Assembly: GCA_021621525.1 (NCBI GenBank) | Contig: JAJVUU010000043.1 | Location: forward strand, 1 to 16,309 | Source: Caryophanales bacterium | Lineage (GTDB): Bacteria; Bacillota_I; Bacilli_A; RFN20; CAG-288 | Direction: 5' to 3' | Length of the DNA stretch: 16,309 nt | Part shown: one piece after another, positions 4,418 to 12,426 of the stretch | Position numbering within the stretch: position 1 is the first letter of the stretch | Layout: each line of letters starts with the position of its first letter | Made by a program: the position numbers and the translations under genes | Notes under the pieces: model-generated | The model's database searches: none | The model's input: the letters and a program-made list of their open reading frames with translations, nothing else | Told to the model about the DNA's origin: nothing

Positions 4418-7245
4418 TAGAAATCAAGAATTTCACTGCTTCCAAGAAAGCAAAAAGGAAAACGGATGTCATATTCCAAAACGTATCATTTCAAATGGAG
4501 GAAAAAGGTGTTGCCCTGTTGAAAGGGAATAGTGCGTCTGCTTTTGTTGAAAGCCTGTCTGGAAAATATGATGCTTTTTCAGGAAGCATCAAGATAGGAG
4601 ATGAAACATCGTTCTTCAGGAACGGAAGACAATATGAAGATTTTGCAAGGAATCACATCTTCTTCTTTGATTTGGATGAGTTCTTCTTTGAAGACAAAAC
4701 CGTCTTTGATAACCTCAAGATCATTCTGAAAATAAAAAGAAAGCAAGCCAGGGAATCCATTCAAGCCATTTTGGGTGGAATTGGAATGCATGGGAAAGAA
4801 AAGATCAAAATCAAAGAATTCTCTCTTGCTGAAAGGCTGTCATTGGCATTCGAATGCATAAGGAAGAAGACGATTGATATTCTTGTATGCCCATGTATAT
4901 TTCAAAATAGAAGCGATGATGAGAAGAAAACAATCCTGTCATTCTTTAAAGAGTTTTCAAAACAACATCTTTTGATTTTGACAGGATGTGAAGAAAGTGA
5001 TATTCCATTCTTGAGTCAGTCCATTGATTTAGATAATCTTGTGAATTCACAAAGCATAAATATGTCCGCTCCTTGTGATTGCAAAGAAATGACCTTCAAA
5101 AAGGAATCAAAGTCACCATTGGATGTTCTGTTGAAAGAAGGGATGACCTGTGTGAGCAAAAAGAAGGCGATTGCTCCCTTGCTTCTTTCAGCAGTGACCT
5201 TCTCTTTGCTAGGTCTTTCGTTTTCTATGTTCAGTGTTTCAAGAAGCGATGGATTTGCCAAGTCATTGTCAAATTCCGAATATGATACGATTCAGATTCA
5301 GAAATCAGAACAGGTTGTCCTGCCGGTACGATATAATCCGCGTCCTTCTTATGAATATCAGTCTCTCTTTGATGTCGGTATGAACATAGATGATATATCT
5401 TATCTCGAACAAGAGGCCGGACTGAAAATGTATGGTGTCATGAGCGGTGATTTGAAGTTTCAACATCCTTTATATTCAAGGTATGATGATTATTCAAGCG
5501 TTCTTTTTGATATCAGGACGGATTGTCTTCCTTATCAGGATGATACTTCATATGACATCGATGTTTCCTATGGGAAACCTCCGGAAAAGGAAAACGAGAT
5601 TCTTATCAGCGACATCATGGCAGAAAGCTTGGTTTCCTGTGGGTTCTATGATCCCTATGATAAGAAGATATTCCTTCCGGAAGAGAAAGACATTTCTTCA
5701 TTGCCTGGAAGGCATATTGAATTTCATAATAGGCCGATGGAGATTTCAGGAATCTATCAATCCGGCATCCGCTTTTCTGACTATGCTTCCTTGAAGAAAA
5801 CCAGTTATGATGATCAGCATAATGAATCCATGACGGAGAAGTTCAGAGAAGAGGTTTCCTCTCATTCTTCCTTGGCTTTCCTTTCAGACGAATACTATGA
5901 GAACTATGGTAGATATCAAGGCTATTATTCCTTGGATGCCAGTTATGAATCGGTGAATCTTGTCACCGATAACGGATATGAAACAAAGATATCTGATTTT
6001 GGAAGCCTTTCTTCCGAAGATGATATTTTTGTTGTCAGAGATGATGATGGCGTGATATTGTCCAATCCTTTGGCTGCTTCCTATTTTGACAAGGCTTGTA
6101 AGACAAACCATGTCGATACCCCTGTGATTGAGATCACATTGGATGACGAAGATTCCGTGCATTCGGATTTTGTCGGAAGGAATATCTATTATTATGGTCT
6201 TGAGGACATCTCTTCTTCGACCTTTATGAAGGATGTTGCTCCTTTATGCTTCTACCGTGCTGTCTGGAATCATTTTGATGATGCTCTTCTTCTGGATTCT
6301 GAACTTTCAAAGCTCACCTATGCTTCCCATCCTCTTTCCGAGTATAAGACAAAATACATGGAAGGGGATTCCAAAGAAAGATCCAAGGATATCATCTGCT
6401 ATACCCTGTCCAAACATATCCTTGATTCATATCAGAGCGAAGATTATTGTTTTTATCCGGAATATGTCAAGGAAGCGACAAACTTATTGAATTCATACGG
6501 GAACAAATATCAACCAGTTCTCTGCAGGAAGCAGAAGGAAGCCTATGAAAGACTGTTTTCAAGGTATCCGGACGGAAGCGTCTATATCGATGGGAATAGA
6601 TATCCTATCCGTGGCGTATGCCTTGACAATGACAGGGAAGCCGTTTATCTGAAGAGTGATGAAATAAGGCAGTATGTGAAGAATATCTATGCCAAAGCCA
6701 TATGCCGGAATCCAAAGAGTGCATCAAGACTGAAGAAGCTGACGAATCTCCATTGCCGATTCAAGAACATGGACGAATCTTTTACAAAGAATCCGGTCGG
6801 AACGTATTATCAAATCCAGGGAAGAGATATGGATGTTTATAATTCCGTCCTCAGAGTATCCTTATGGATGCGTTATATCGTCTTGCTTCTTTCTATCATC
6901 TTTTTCGTCATCTGCTGCATTGCTTTCTCGGGTCGTATCGGAAAGAGTATCCATGACTTTAGGAATGATCTTCATTTGCTGAGACTTCATGGATACCAAA
7001 GAAAAGATGTGGATGTCATCTTGTTATTCCATACTTTCCTTCTTTCCTTGGCTTATGGAATTCTTGGATATGGGATCTATATGTTTGTTTCCTGGATTCT
7101 CAATGTTTTCCTCAGCCATGTCCTTTATGCATCAGTCTCCTTCTTCTTGCCATCTTTATGGCTTCTCCTTCTGATACCTGTTCTTTGGTTTTTCTTGTTC
7201 TTGCGATATCGGCATGAGTCAATCAAGGTGGCTTATAGAGGATAA
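4414..7245 (+). CDS. pseudo-ABC ATPase fused to MacB/FtsX-type permease with large extracellular domain
   Basis: A 943-residue membrane protein. Residues 1-220 align in layout with an ABC ATPase (MIEIKNFTAS start, FQNVSFQMEEKGVALLKG, late signature and Walker B regions), but every catalytic motif is lost. The P-loop position reads GNSASAF (38-44) with no GK(S/T), the signature reads FSLAE (136-140), Walker B plus catalytic Glu reads IDILVCPCIF (154-163), and the H-loop region reads LTGCEES. One TM helix follows (about 252-274), then some 540 extracellular residues rich in Tyr, Asp and Ser. Three C-terminal helices (about 819-839, 867-895, 909-931) follow, with the FtsX-like cytoplasmic loop FRNDLHLLRLHGYQRKDV (849-866) between the first two. 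This 1+3 TM topology is that of MacB/FtsX permeases. The frame is intact over 2.8 kb, which argues against a decaying gene. Function is unknown. It may use an ATPase encoded elsewhere or act as a sensor or structural membrane protein. Translation likely depends on the overlapping leader peptide. Confidence 0.8.
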   Translation: MIEIKNFTASKKAKRKTDVIFQNVSFQMEEKGVALLKGNSASAFVESLSGKYDAFSGSIKIGDETSFFRNGRQYEDFARNHIFFFDLDEFFFEDKTVFDNLKIILKIKRKQARESIQAILGGIGMHGKEKIKIKEFSLAERLSLAFECIRKKTIDILVCPCIFQNRSDDEKKTILSFFKEFSKQHLLILTGCEESDIPFLSQSIDLDNLVNSQSINMSAPCDCKEMTFKKESKSPLDVLLKEGMTCVSKKKAIAPLLLSAVTFSLLGLSFSMFSVSRSDGFAKSLSNSEYDTIQIQKSEQVVLPVRYNPRPSYEYQSLFDVGMNIDDISYLEQEAGLKMYGVMSGDLKFQHPLYSRYDDYSSVLFDIRTDCLPYQDDTSYDIDVSYGKPPEKENEILISDIMAESLVSCGFYDPYDKKIFLPEEKDISSLPGRHIEFHNRPMEISGIYQSGIRFSDYASLKKTSYDDQHNESMTEKFREEVSSHSSLAFLSDEYYENYGRYQGYYSLDASYESVNLVTDNGYETKISDFGSLSSEDDIFVVRDDDGVILSNPLAASYFDKACKTNHVDTPVIEITLDDEDSVHSDFVGRNIYYYGLEDISSSTFMKDVAPLCFYRAVWNHFDDALLLDSELSKLTYASHPLSEYKTKYMEGDSKERSKDIICYTLSKHILDSYQSEDYCFYPEYVKEATNLLNSYGNKYQPVLCRKQKEAYERLFSRYPDGSVYIDGNRYPIRGVCLDNDREAVYLKSDEIRQYVKNIYAKAICRNPKSASRLKKLTNLHCRFKNMDESFTKNPVGTYYQIQGRDMDVYNSVLRVSLWMRYIVLLLSIIFFVICCIAFSGRIGKSIHDFRNDLHLLRLHGYQRKDVDVILLFHTFLLSLAYGILGYGIYMFVSWILNVFLSHVLYASVSFFLPSLWLLLLIPVLWFFLFLRYRHESIKVAYRG

Positions 7246-7283
7246 GGCGTCTGTTTGACATTCGATTTGAAACCTGGGCATCG

Positions 7284-7323
7284 AAAAAGGCAGCCATTCA
7301 TGGAAATGACTGCCTTGTTTTTT
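7284..7323. terminator. bidirectional intrinsic terminator after the permease fusion
   Basis: AAGGCAG and CATT (7287-7298) pair with AATG and CTGCCTT (7305-7316), giving 7 + 4 bp around one C-A mismatch. The stem is followed by GTTTTTT on the plus strand and flanked by five A on the left, so it can stop both the large plus-strand gene and the convergent hydrolase gene ending at 7326. Confidence 0.8.
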
Positions 7324-7325
7324 CT

Positions 7326-7961
7326 TCAGTGCTGGAAGATGGTATCTACGATTCCTTCCAGTTCCTTCATGGAATGGATGGCATAGGTAGTGTCCTTGAT
7401 TGTTCCGAATCCATAGGCTGCATGGATGAAAGTCGCACCGGCTTTTTCGGATTCGATCTTATCCTTCATGGTATCGCCAAGATAGATGACTTCATCGATA
7501 CCTTCCTTTTTCTTTAGATAGAGGATGTTCTGCCATTTGGCCAAACCGGTGTCTCCGGCACATACATGTCCTTTGAAGTATTTCTCCATATGATAGCAGG
7601 ATATGTAGTTTTCGATATATCCCTTATCGGAATTGGATACGATATAGAGCGGATATTTTGCCGAAAGGCGTCCCAGAACTTCGTCTTCAAAAGGATATTT
7701 TGAACCGGGCGTCCTGGAAAGGAAGCGAATTTCACCTTTGACGCATTCCTGGAAGAGGTACATTCCTTCTTCCTTTGTCGTTCCTGGGAAGGTGATAGGG
7801 AGAGTCTCTTCCGGTGTGAGACCCATGGTGGAGCGAATCATCTCAAGGGAGAAGCGGAATGGTTGATTCATCTTTTCCATGGTTTCGTTCCAGCTTTGGT
7901 GAATCTGTCTGATGGCATCCCATAAGGTGCCGTCCAAGTCAAAAAAGATACTTTGTTTCAT
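7326..7961 (-). CDS. HAD-superfamily hydrolase, phosphoglycolate phosphatase-like
   Basis: A cytosolic phosphatase of 211 residues, the normal length for HAD subfamily I (PGP/beta-PGM-like). The nucleophile motif FDLDGTLWD gives D8 and D10. Motif II is YIVSNS (S109). Motif III lysine is probably K142 in GLAKWQNI, lacking the usual KPxP context. Motif IV is YLGDTMKD (D163, D167). The alpha-helical cap lies between residues about 15 and 85. The substrate cannot be inferred; related enzymes clear small phosphorylated metabolites. It is monocistronic, ends at the shared terminator at 7284, and starts 9 nt after a -10 box with no Shine-Dalgarno, so its mRNA may be leaderless or nearly so. Confidence 0.9.
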   Translation of the reverse strand: MKQSIFFDLDGTLWDAIRQIHQSWNETMEKMNQPFRFSLEMIRSTMGLTPEETLPITFPGTTKEEGMYLFQECVKGEIRFLSRTPGSKYPFEDEVLGRLSAKYPLYIVSNSDKGYIENYISCYHMEKYFKGHVCAGDTGLAKWQNILYLKKKEGIDEVIYLGDTMKDKIESEKAGATFIHAAYGFGTIKDTTYAIHSMKELEGIVDTIFQH

Positions 7962-7970
7962 TTTGAGAAC

Positions 7971-7999
7971 ATTCTAACCATAATGGAAGGAAATTACAA
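7971..7999 (-). promoter_or_regulatory. promoter of the HAD gene, almost abutting the ATG
   Basis: On the minus strand TTGTAA (7994-7999) and TAGAAT (7971-7976) are 17 bp apart. Only 9 nt separate the -10 box from the ATG at 7961, putting the predicted transcript start 0-4 nt before the ATG. The intervening GTTCTCAAA contains no ribosome binding site. Confidence 0.65.
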
Positions 8000-8002
8000 C
8001 GT

Positions 8003-9145
8003 CTAGCCTATCTTGTAGGATATGGCTTTGATTCCAAAAGGCACGAAGAACCAGACAAGCTGGATGCCAAGAAGGATATAGTCGAGTTTTTTGAGATGGA
8101 ATGATTTTCTGGAAGAACAGATGATGAGGTATTCAAAGACGACATAGATGGTAGCATAGATGAAGATCCATATACCGAAATTTACCGTGATGATGTTGAA
8201 GCATGATAAGATGAAGGCAGTGATATGGATGATGTAGTTCATCCATTCCTTCCTTGCCAGGAAGGAACCACTGTATTCTCCGGATGGATCCTTTGCATGG
8301 AACATGTATACGGTGGCAAGGATGATGACGAGGACGTCCAGGATGATGAACGGAATGTAGTAGGCGGCTGAGACGAGCATTTCGAATTGACCGCTCTTGA
8401 TGGCACATGTGAAGGAATAGGTGGTATGGATGGCCAGACTGACAGGGTGCAGGTTCAGACAGAAGGTGAATTGCAGCAACGCATCCAGGGAATCCGGGAA
8501 GTGATTTTCCGGTGAAATGAAGCAGGAACGGACGAACATGAAGACTGAAGAGATGAGAAGAAAGAGGATGGTATTTCCGCAGATGGCGTTCATGACGGCA
8601 CTGTTTGAATTGTTGCCAAGATTGGCAAAGAAGAGGGATACGAAGTATTCGCCGGAGATGATGAACAAAAGGCAAAGATAGAATAAGGCGAAGTAGCCAT
8701 AGTTGTATAGCCCAAGCTGTGTGCCTGGATATGCATTGATAATCCAGTTTCTTTCTGATGTCTGATGTGCCATTGTCGAGAGCATACCGGCAAAGAAGGT
8801 GATGGTAAACAATACAAGAAGGGCGACAAGGGCAAGAACGATCCTTGTGTTCTTCAATTCCTTTTCCTTCAGAGGAAGCTGATAATAGATATCGGCTTTT
8901 CGTTTGTTGAATCGGTAATCCAGGACAAAGAGAGGTAGGATGAAAGCAAACAACATCGGTGCGATGACGAATCTTGAAAGGGATGGAGTGTTCATCGACC
9001 ATGTCCATACGTCATCTACCCACACCTCCCGGTAGGTTGAGATGATCAGGCCAGGAACGACCATCGTAAAGAAGAAGATGATCAGAATGGCGCATAAAAG
9101 AGGCATCCATTCTTTGAGTTGCCATTTGATGAAGCGCTTGTTCAT
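8003..9145 (-). CDS. ABC transporter permease (YtrC/D-type) of the GntR-linked operon
   Basis: A 380-residue membrane protein with about eight or nine helices (near 14-36, 58-76, 101-121, 150-172, 187-206, 261-282, two within 302-340, and 354-373). Its cytoplasmic segment YYQLPLKEKEL (87-97), after an RFNKRKAD stretch, resembles the coupling segment seen in permeases of YtrA-controlled ABC systems. It starts at an ATG overlapping the ATPase stop as ATGA, with GGAG 7 nt upstream inside the ATPase gene, so the two are translationally coupled and presumably form one complex. Systems of this layout respond to cell-envelope stress or antimicrobial peptides in Bacillota, but the substrate and direction here are unknown. 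No clear terminator follows before the convergent-side promoter at 7971-7999, so some read-through into the HAD gene is possible. Confidence 0.85.
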   Translation of the reverse strand: MNKRFIKWQLKEWMPLLCAILIIFFFTMVVPGLIISTYREVWVDDVWTWSMNTPSLSRFVIAPMLFAFILPLFVLDYRFNKRKADIYYQLPLKEKELKNTRIVLALVALLVLFTITFFAGMLSTMAHQTSERNWIINAYPGTQLGLYNYGYFALFYLCLLFIISGEYFVSLFFANLGNNSNSAVMNAICGNTILFLLISSVFMFVRSCFISPENHFPDSLDALLQFTFCLNLHPVSLAIHTTYSFTCAIKSGQFEMLVSAAYYIPFIILDVLVIILATVYMFHAKDPSGEYSGSFLARKEWMNYIIHITAFILSCFNIITVNFGIWIFIYATIYVVFEYLIICSSRKSFHLKKLDYILLGIQLVWFFVPFGIKAISYKIG

Positions 9146-10026
9146 TTTGTTTCTCCTTTTGCATCCAACATGTTGAGGGTGACGATTTCTTCCGGATCGA
9201 GGGGGATTTCATCCATGATCTTTGGCTTGTACGTTTCATTCATATAGGGAATGAACTTTTCATCCTGGTAGACTACGATATGGTAGATGGATCCGAGCTT
9301 CTTGATGGATACGACATGGAAGCCGGCCTTGTCGAGTCCGTCTCTTGTGATTTCCCCATCCAAGGCAATCTGGTATTTGACAAGTGCCTTGGCAAGGTCT
9401 TCGACAGAACCATCCTTCATCAGTTTTCCTTTGGAGAGAAGGAGGACCTTGTCAGCCAACTGGTTCAGGGCACTGATGTTGTGACTTGCGATGACGATGG
9501 CGTTTCTTTCCTCCTTCGAATCGAGGATGTAAGACTTGATCTTTGCCATGATGAGCGGATCGAGTCCGTCAAAGGCTTCATCAAGAAGCAGATAGTCCGC
9601 TTTGACAGACAAGGCTATGGCAATGAAAAGCTGTCTTCTCATGCCTTTGGAGAACCCTAGGACCTTTCTGTTTCTTGGCAGTTCGAAGGTGCTGATGAAA
9701 TTGTTGAATCTTGTCTTGTCGATGGTATAGAAGGCATTGTAGAATTCAAAGATGGAATCGACCGTGCTGGATGATTTCACATAGGGATCATCTGGAAGAT
9801 AGAAGATTTTTTCTTTGGCTTCCTTCTTGCTGTTTGGAATCGAATCGATGAGGATTTCACCTTCGTCGGGACGGATGACGTTGGCGATGAGCCTGAACAA
9901 AGTAGATTTTCCGGCTCCGTTTTCACCGACAAGGCCGATGACGCCTCTGTCGATGCTGAAACTCAGATGGTTGGATGCGACTGTCTTTTTTTCAAATGTT
10001 TTGGTGACGTCTTTGATTTCAATCAT
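9142..10026 (-). CDS. ABC transporter ATP-binding protein (YtrB/YhcH-like)
   Basis: A complete, catalytically competent ATPase of 294 residues: Walker A GENGAGKST (34-42), signature FSKGM (125-129), Walker B LLLDE (146-150) with catalytic E150, D-loop DGLD, and switch histidine H182 in IASHN. The Q-loop region reads YLPDDPY, as is common in this subfamily. Residues after about 205 form a C-terminal extension of roughly 90 residues. Its start overlaps the end of the GntR gene by 8 bp and is preceded by GGGGGA; its end overlaps the permease start by 4 bp. The intact motifs contrast with the ATPase-like domain encoded at 4414. Confidence 0.93.
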   Translation of the reverse strand: MIEIKDVTKTFEKKTVASNHLSFSIDRGVIGLVGENGAGKSTLFRLIANVIRPDEGEILIDSIPNSKKEAKEKIFYLPDDPYVKSSSTVDSIFEFYNAFYTIDKTRFNNFISTFELPRNRKVLGFSKGMRRQLFIAIALSVKADYLLLDEAFDGLDPLIMAKIKSYILDSKEERNAIVIASHNISALNQLADKVLLLSKGKLMKDGSVEDLAKALVKYQIALDGEITRDGLDKAGFHVVSIKKLGSIYHIVVYQDEKFIPYMNETYKPKIMDEIPLDPEEIVTLNMLDAKGETK

Positions 10027-10363
10027 TTGCTTTTTCCCCCAGCTCTTGGATGACTTCCTTGATTTCGGATAGAGAGAATCCCTGCTTCATCAGTTCAAAT
10101 ATACTTTCCTTGATGATATTCTTGCTGTTGTCCTTTTCCAATCGTATGACTTGATATCCTTTCTTCGGAATGGATATGACGAGCTTTCTTTCGGCAAGAA
10201 GCGAATATCCTCTTTGGACCGTATTCGGATTGATCTGGCTCTGCAATGCAGTCTCTCTGACGCTCGGTAGATAGCTTCCTACCGGATAGACTCCCAAACG
10301 GATGAGTTTTTCGAAGTATTGTGCGACTTCTTCGAAAATCGGTAATGTTCCTGTCAGTTGCAT
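10019..10363 (-). CDS. GntR-family transcriptional regulator, YtrA subfamily
   Basis: A 114-residue regulator with an N-terminal winged helix (about 8-73): PVGSYLPSVRETA, recognition-helix region NPNTVQRGYSLL (45-56), and wing LVISIPKKGY (61-70). The short C-terminal tail of two helices is typical of YtrA-type members, which lack a large ligand-binding domain and repress the linked ABC genes. It is the first gene of the operon with the ATPase (8-bp overlap) and permease. A dyad covering its own -10 box suggests autoregulation. No Shine-Dalgarno precedes the ATG, which lies 10 nt after the -10 box, so translation probably starts on a leaderless or near-leaderless mRNA. Confidence 0.92.
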   Translation of the reverse strand: MQLTGTLPIFEEVAQYFEKLIRLGVYPVGSYLPSVRETALQSQINPNTVQRGYSLLAERKLVISIPKKGYQVIRLEKDNSKNIIKESIFELMKQGFSLSEIKEVIQELGEKAND

Positions 10364-10369
10364 AACTGT

Positions 10370-10402
10370 CTTAATTGTATTAAGTGATTACAAATAATGC
10401 AA
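10370..10402 (-). promoter_or_regulatory. GntR-operon promoter with operator-like dyads
   Basis: Minus-strand TTGCAT (10397-10402) and TACAAT (10374-10379) are 17 bp apart. A perfect inverted repeat CTTAAT-TGT-ATTAAG (10370-10384) covers the -10 box. A second dyad TTGTA-N9-TACAA spans 10375-10393. Either could be the YtrA-type operator. The -10 box ends 10 nt before the ATG at 10363. Confidence 0.7.
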
Positions 10403-10431
10403 GAAATATTTTTTCTTTCCCTGAATTCCTT

Positions 10432-10465
10432 TATAATGTCCTTATTGTTTTGATATAAAAGGAGG
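10432..10465 (+). promoter_or_regulatory. pepF promoter -10 and strong ribosome binding site
   Basis: TATAAT lies at 10432-10437 with only T-rich sequence (around 10409-10414) at the -35 position. Predicted leader is about 30 nt. It contains AAAGGAGG (10458-10465), 8 nt before the ATG at 10474. The divergent GntR-operon promoter is about 30 bp away, so the two could influence each other. Confidence 0.55.
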
Positions 10466-10473
10466 AAATACCC

Positions 10474-12243
10474 ATGGATACCTGGGATCTTACAAAAATC
10501 TATAAGACGTCGGAAGACTTTGAAAAAGAACTGGATGATGTTTCCAAGAACATCGTTTCGGCCTATCCTGCATTGGAAGGAACCCTTTCAACCGAGGAAG
10601 GATTCAAGAAGTTCCTGACATTGGAAAGACAGGCGAACACCAAGCTTTCCCGTCTTGTCAGATATGCTTCCATGAAGAGCGATCTGGATAAGAGGGATGT
10701 CGGCAATGCGACCACGTTGAACCGTGTTCATTTCCTGATCAATGATTATTCTTCGGCAACCTCTTTTGCTGCACCTGAGATTCTCAAGGCAGGAAAGAAT
10801 TATGTCGATGCCTTTTTCAAGAAGAATCCGGAATTCTCTGATTTCGATTATTTCTATGACAGGCTTTTCCGTTCACAGAAGTTTGTCCTCCCGGCAGACC
10901 AGGAGAAGATGCTCTCCTTCTATCAGCCTTTAAGAGGGGCTGGCTCTACTCTTTATTCTCAGCTTTCTGTATCCGATTACCTTCCTAAGAAGGCGATTTT
11001 GAAGGATGGAAGCGAAATCGAAGTCAACCAGGCAAACTGGACCTCCCTTGTCTCTTCTGCGTCCTGTCAGGAAGACAGGAAGGCTATCTTTGAATCTCTG
11101 TATTCCTATTATGATGAACACAAGTCCACCTATGGTGAAATCTATAACACCGTCGTCCAGGCTGAACTTGCTGAGATGAAGACGAGAGGTTATTCCTCCA
11201 TTCTGGAAGAACATCTTTATGACAACAACATTCCTGAATCCGTCTTCCATAATCTTATCGAGGTTGCCTCTGAGAATGCTGCTCCTCTTCATAAATATCT
11301 TGAAGTCAGAAGAAAATATCTTGGTTTGGAGAAACATCATTCCTATGATCGCTTCGTCTCTCTTGCCAAGTCCGAGAAGAAGTATACGTATCAGGAAGCC
11401 AGACAGCTTTTCTTCAAATCCCTCGAGAAGTTCCCGTCGGATTTCCAGAAGAAGGCCCGTCAGGTTTCTGAGGAGGGCTTCGTCGATGTCTATCATCATG
11501 CAGGAAAGAGGACTGGAGCCTATTCATCAGGCGGAGAAGGCATTCCTCCATTCATCCTTCTGAACTTCAACGGTGAACTTGAAGACGTCTTCACCCTTGC
11601 CCATGAGTCTGGCCATTCCGTCCACACCCTCTATGCTGAGGAAGCTCAGCCTATCATGAAGCAGGACTATACCATCTTCGTCGCTGAGATTGCTTCCACC
11701 TTCAACGAACACAATCTCCTGGATTACCTCATGGAATCCGGTACTCTTTCCAAGAATGACAAGATTGCCCTTCTTCAGAAGTCCATCGATGAAATCATGG
11801 CGACCTTCTATCGTCAGACCTTGTTTGCCCATTATGAATATGACATCGCCAAGATGGCTGAGGAAGGAAAACCGATCAATTATCAGGTCTTGTCTGATGA
11901 GATGATCAAGCTCTATAAGACATACTATGGCATCGATATTGCCGAGGAAAGAGTCAAACCTCTTGTCTGGGCGTATATTCCGCATCTTTTCTATTCGCCG
12001 TTCTATGTCTATCAGTATGCTACTTCCTTCACTGCCTCGATGTTGATCTACAAGAACGTCAAGGAAGGAAAGCCACATGCCTTTGAGAACTATATCAGCA
12101 TGCTCAAATCCGGTGGTTCCACCTATCCGATCGATGAGGTCAAGCTTGCCGGTGTTGACCTGACCAAGAAGGAAGCCTTCCTTGCTGTCACAGACAGGAT
12201 GGTTGAACTTGTTGACGAACTTGAAAAGCTGCTCAACGAATGA
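10474..12243 (+). CDS. pepF: oligoendopeptidase F (M3B zinc metallopeptidase)
   Basis: A cytosolic zinc endopeptidase that cleaves short peptides, used in peptide nutrition and turnover. Its 589 residues match the family length. The HEXXH motif is LAHESGHSVH (H377, E378, H381) and the third zinc ligand is E405 in VAEIASTFNEH, the expected M3 spacing. The N-terminal half is the helical PepF lid, starting WDLTKIYKTSEDFEKEL. Downstream substrate-groove residues such as the Tyr-rich segment FYSPFYVYQYATS (about 509-521) are typical of M3B enzymes. There is no signal peptide. The start is set by AAAGGAGG at 8 nt. It is monocistronic, divergent from the GntR operon and followed by a hairpin at 12294-12323. 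Long open frames on the opposite strand here are by-products of its codon usage. Confidence 0.96.
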   Translation: MDTWDLTKIYKTSEDFEKELDDVSKNIVSAYPALEGTLSTEEGFKKFLTLERQANTKLSRLVRYASMKSDLDKRDVGNATTLNRVHFLINDYSSATSFAAPEILKAGKNYVDAFFKKNPEFSDFDYFYDRLFRSQKFVLPADQEKMLSFYQPLRGAGSTLYSQLSVSDYLPKKAILKDGSEIEVNQANWTSLVSSASCQEDRKAIFESLYSYYDEHKSTYGEIYNTVVQAELAEMKTRGYSSILEEHLYDNNIPESVFHNLIEVASENAAPLHKYLEVRRKYLGLEKHHSYDRFVSLAKSEKKYTYQEARQLFFKSLEKFPSDFQKKARQVSEEGFVDVYHHAGKRTGAYSSGGEGIPPFILLNFNGELEDVFTLAHESGHSVHTLYAEEAQPIMKQDYTIFVAEIASTFNEHNLLDYLMESGTLSKNDKIALLQKSIDEIMATFYRQTLFAHYEYDIAKMAEEGKPINYQVLSDEMIKLYKTYYGIDIAEERVKPLVWAYIPHLFYSPFYVYQYATSFTASMLIYKNVKEGKPHAFENYISMLKSGGSTYPIDEVKLAGVDLTKKEAFLAVTDRMVELVDELEKLLNE

Positions 12244-12293
12244 GCCTTGTCCTTTGTATCTGATTTCAGACGATAGATAAGAAAACCACGATC

Positions 12294-12323
12294 AAGGTGA
12301 CCTCTGCTTTGGGGTCACCTTTT
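12294..12323 (+). terminator. intrinsic terminator of pepF
   Basis: AAGGTGACC (12294-12302) pairs perfectly with GGTCACCTT (12313-12321) across a 10-nt loop, followed by TT and then AAG. The U-run is short (four with the stem end), so efficiency may be moderate. Confidence 0.65.
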
Positions 12324-12390
12324 AAGTATTCATCATTCTTGCAAAAAGTTGTTTTCTATTGGATTTATGATTTTCAAAAATGTTTTATAC

Positions 12391-12420
12391 AAAAAAGGAA
12401 GGACTCTTTCGAATCCTTCC
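12391..12420 (-). terminator. intrinsic terminator of the large lipoprotein gene
   Basis: On the minus strand GGAAGGATTC and GAGTCCTTCC form a 10-bp stem (one GU pair) closed by a GAAA tetraloop, followed by TTTTTT (12391-12396). It lies a few bases after the stop codon at 12427. Confidence 0.85.
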
Positions 12421-12426
12421 ATTATT

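Noticed and set aside
4414..7245. The fusion gene as a pseudogene
   Set aside because: There is no frameshift or in-frame stop over 943 codons. The helices and extracellular domain are coherent, so loss of ATPase motifs looks like specialisation rather than decay.
8133..9008. 291-codon open frame on the minus strand inside the ABC permease gene
   Set aside because: It is a shifted frame of a clearly coding permease. Its product is rich in His, Arg, Ser and Cys with no domain-like pattern.
10930..12078. Two long open frames opposite pepF (189 and 183 codons)
   Set aside because: They are antisense to a complete M3B peptidase and lack plausible starts or motifs.
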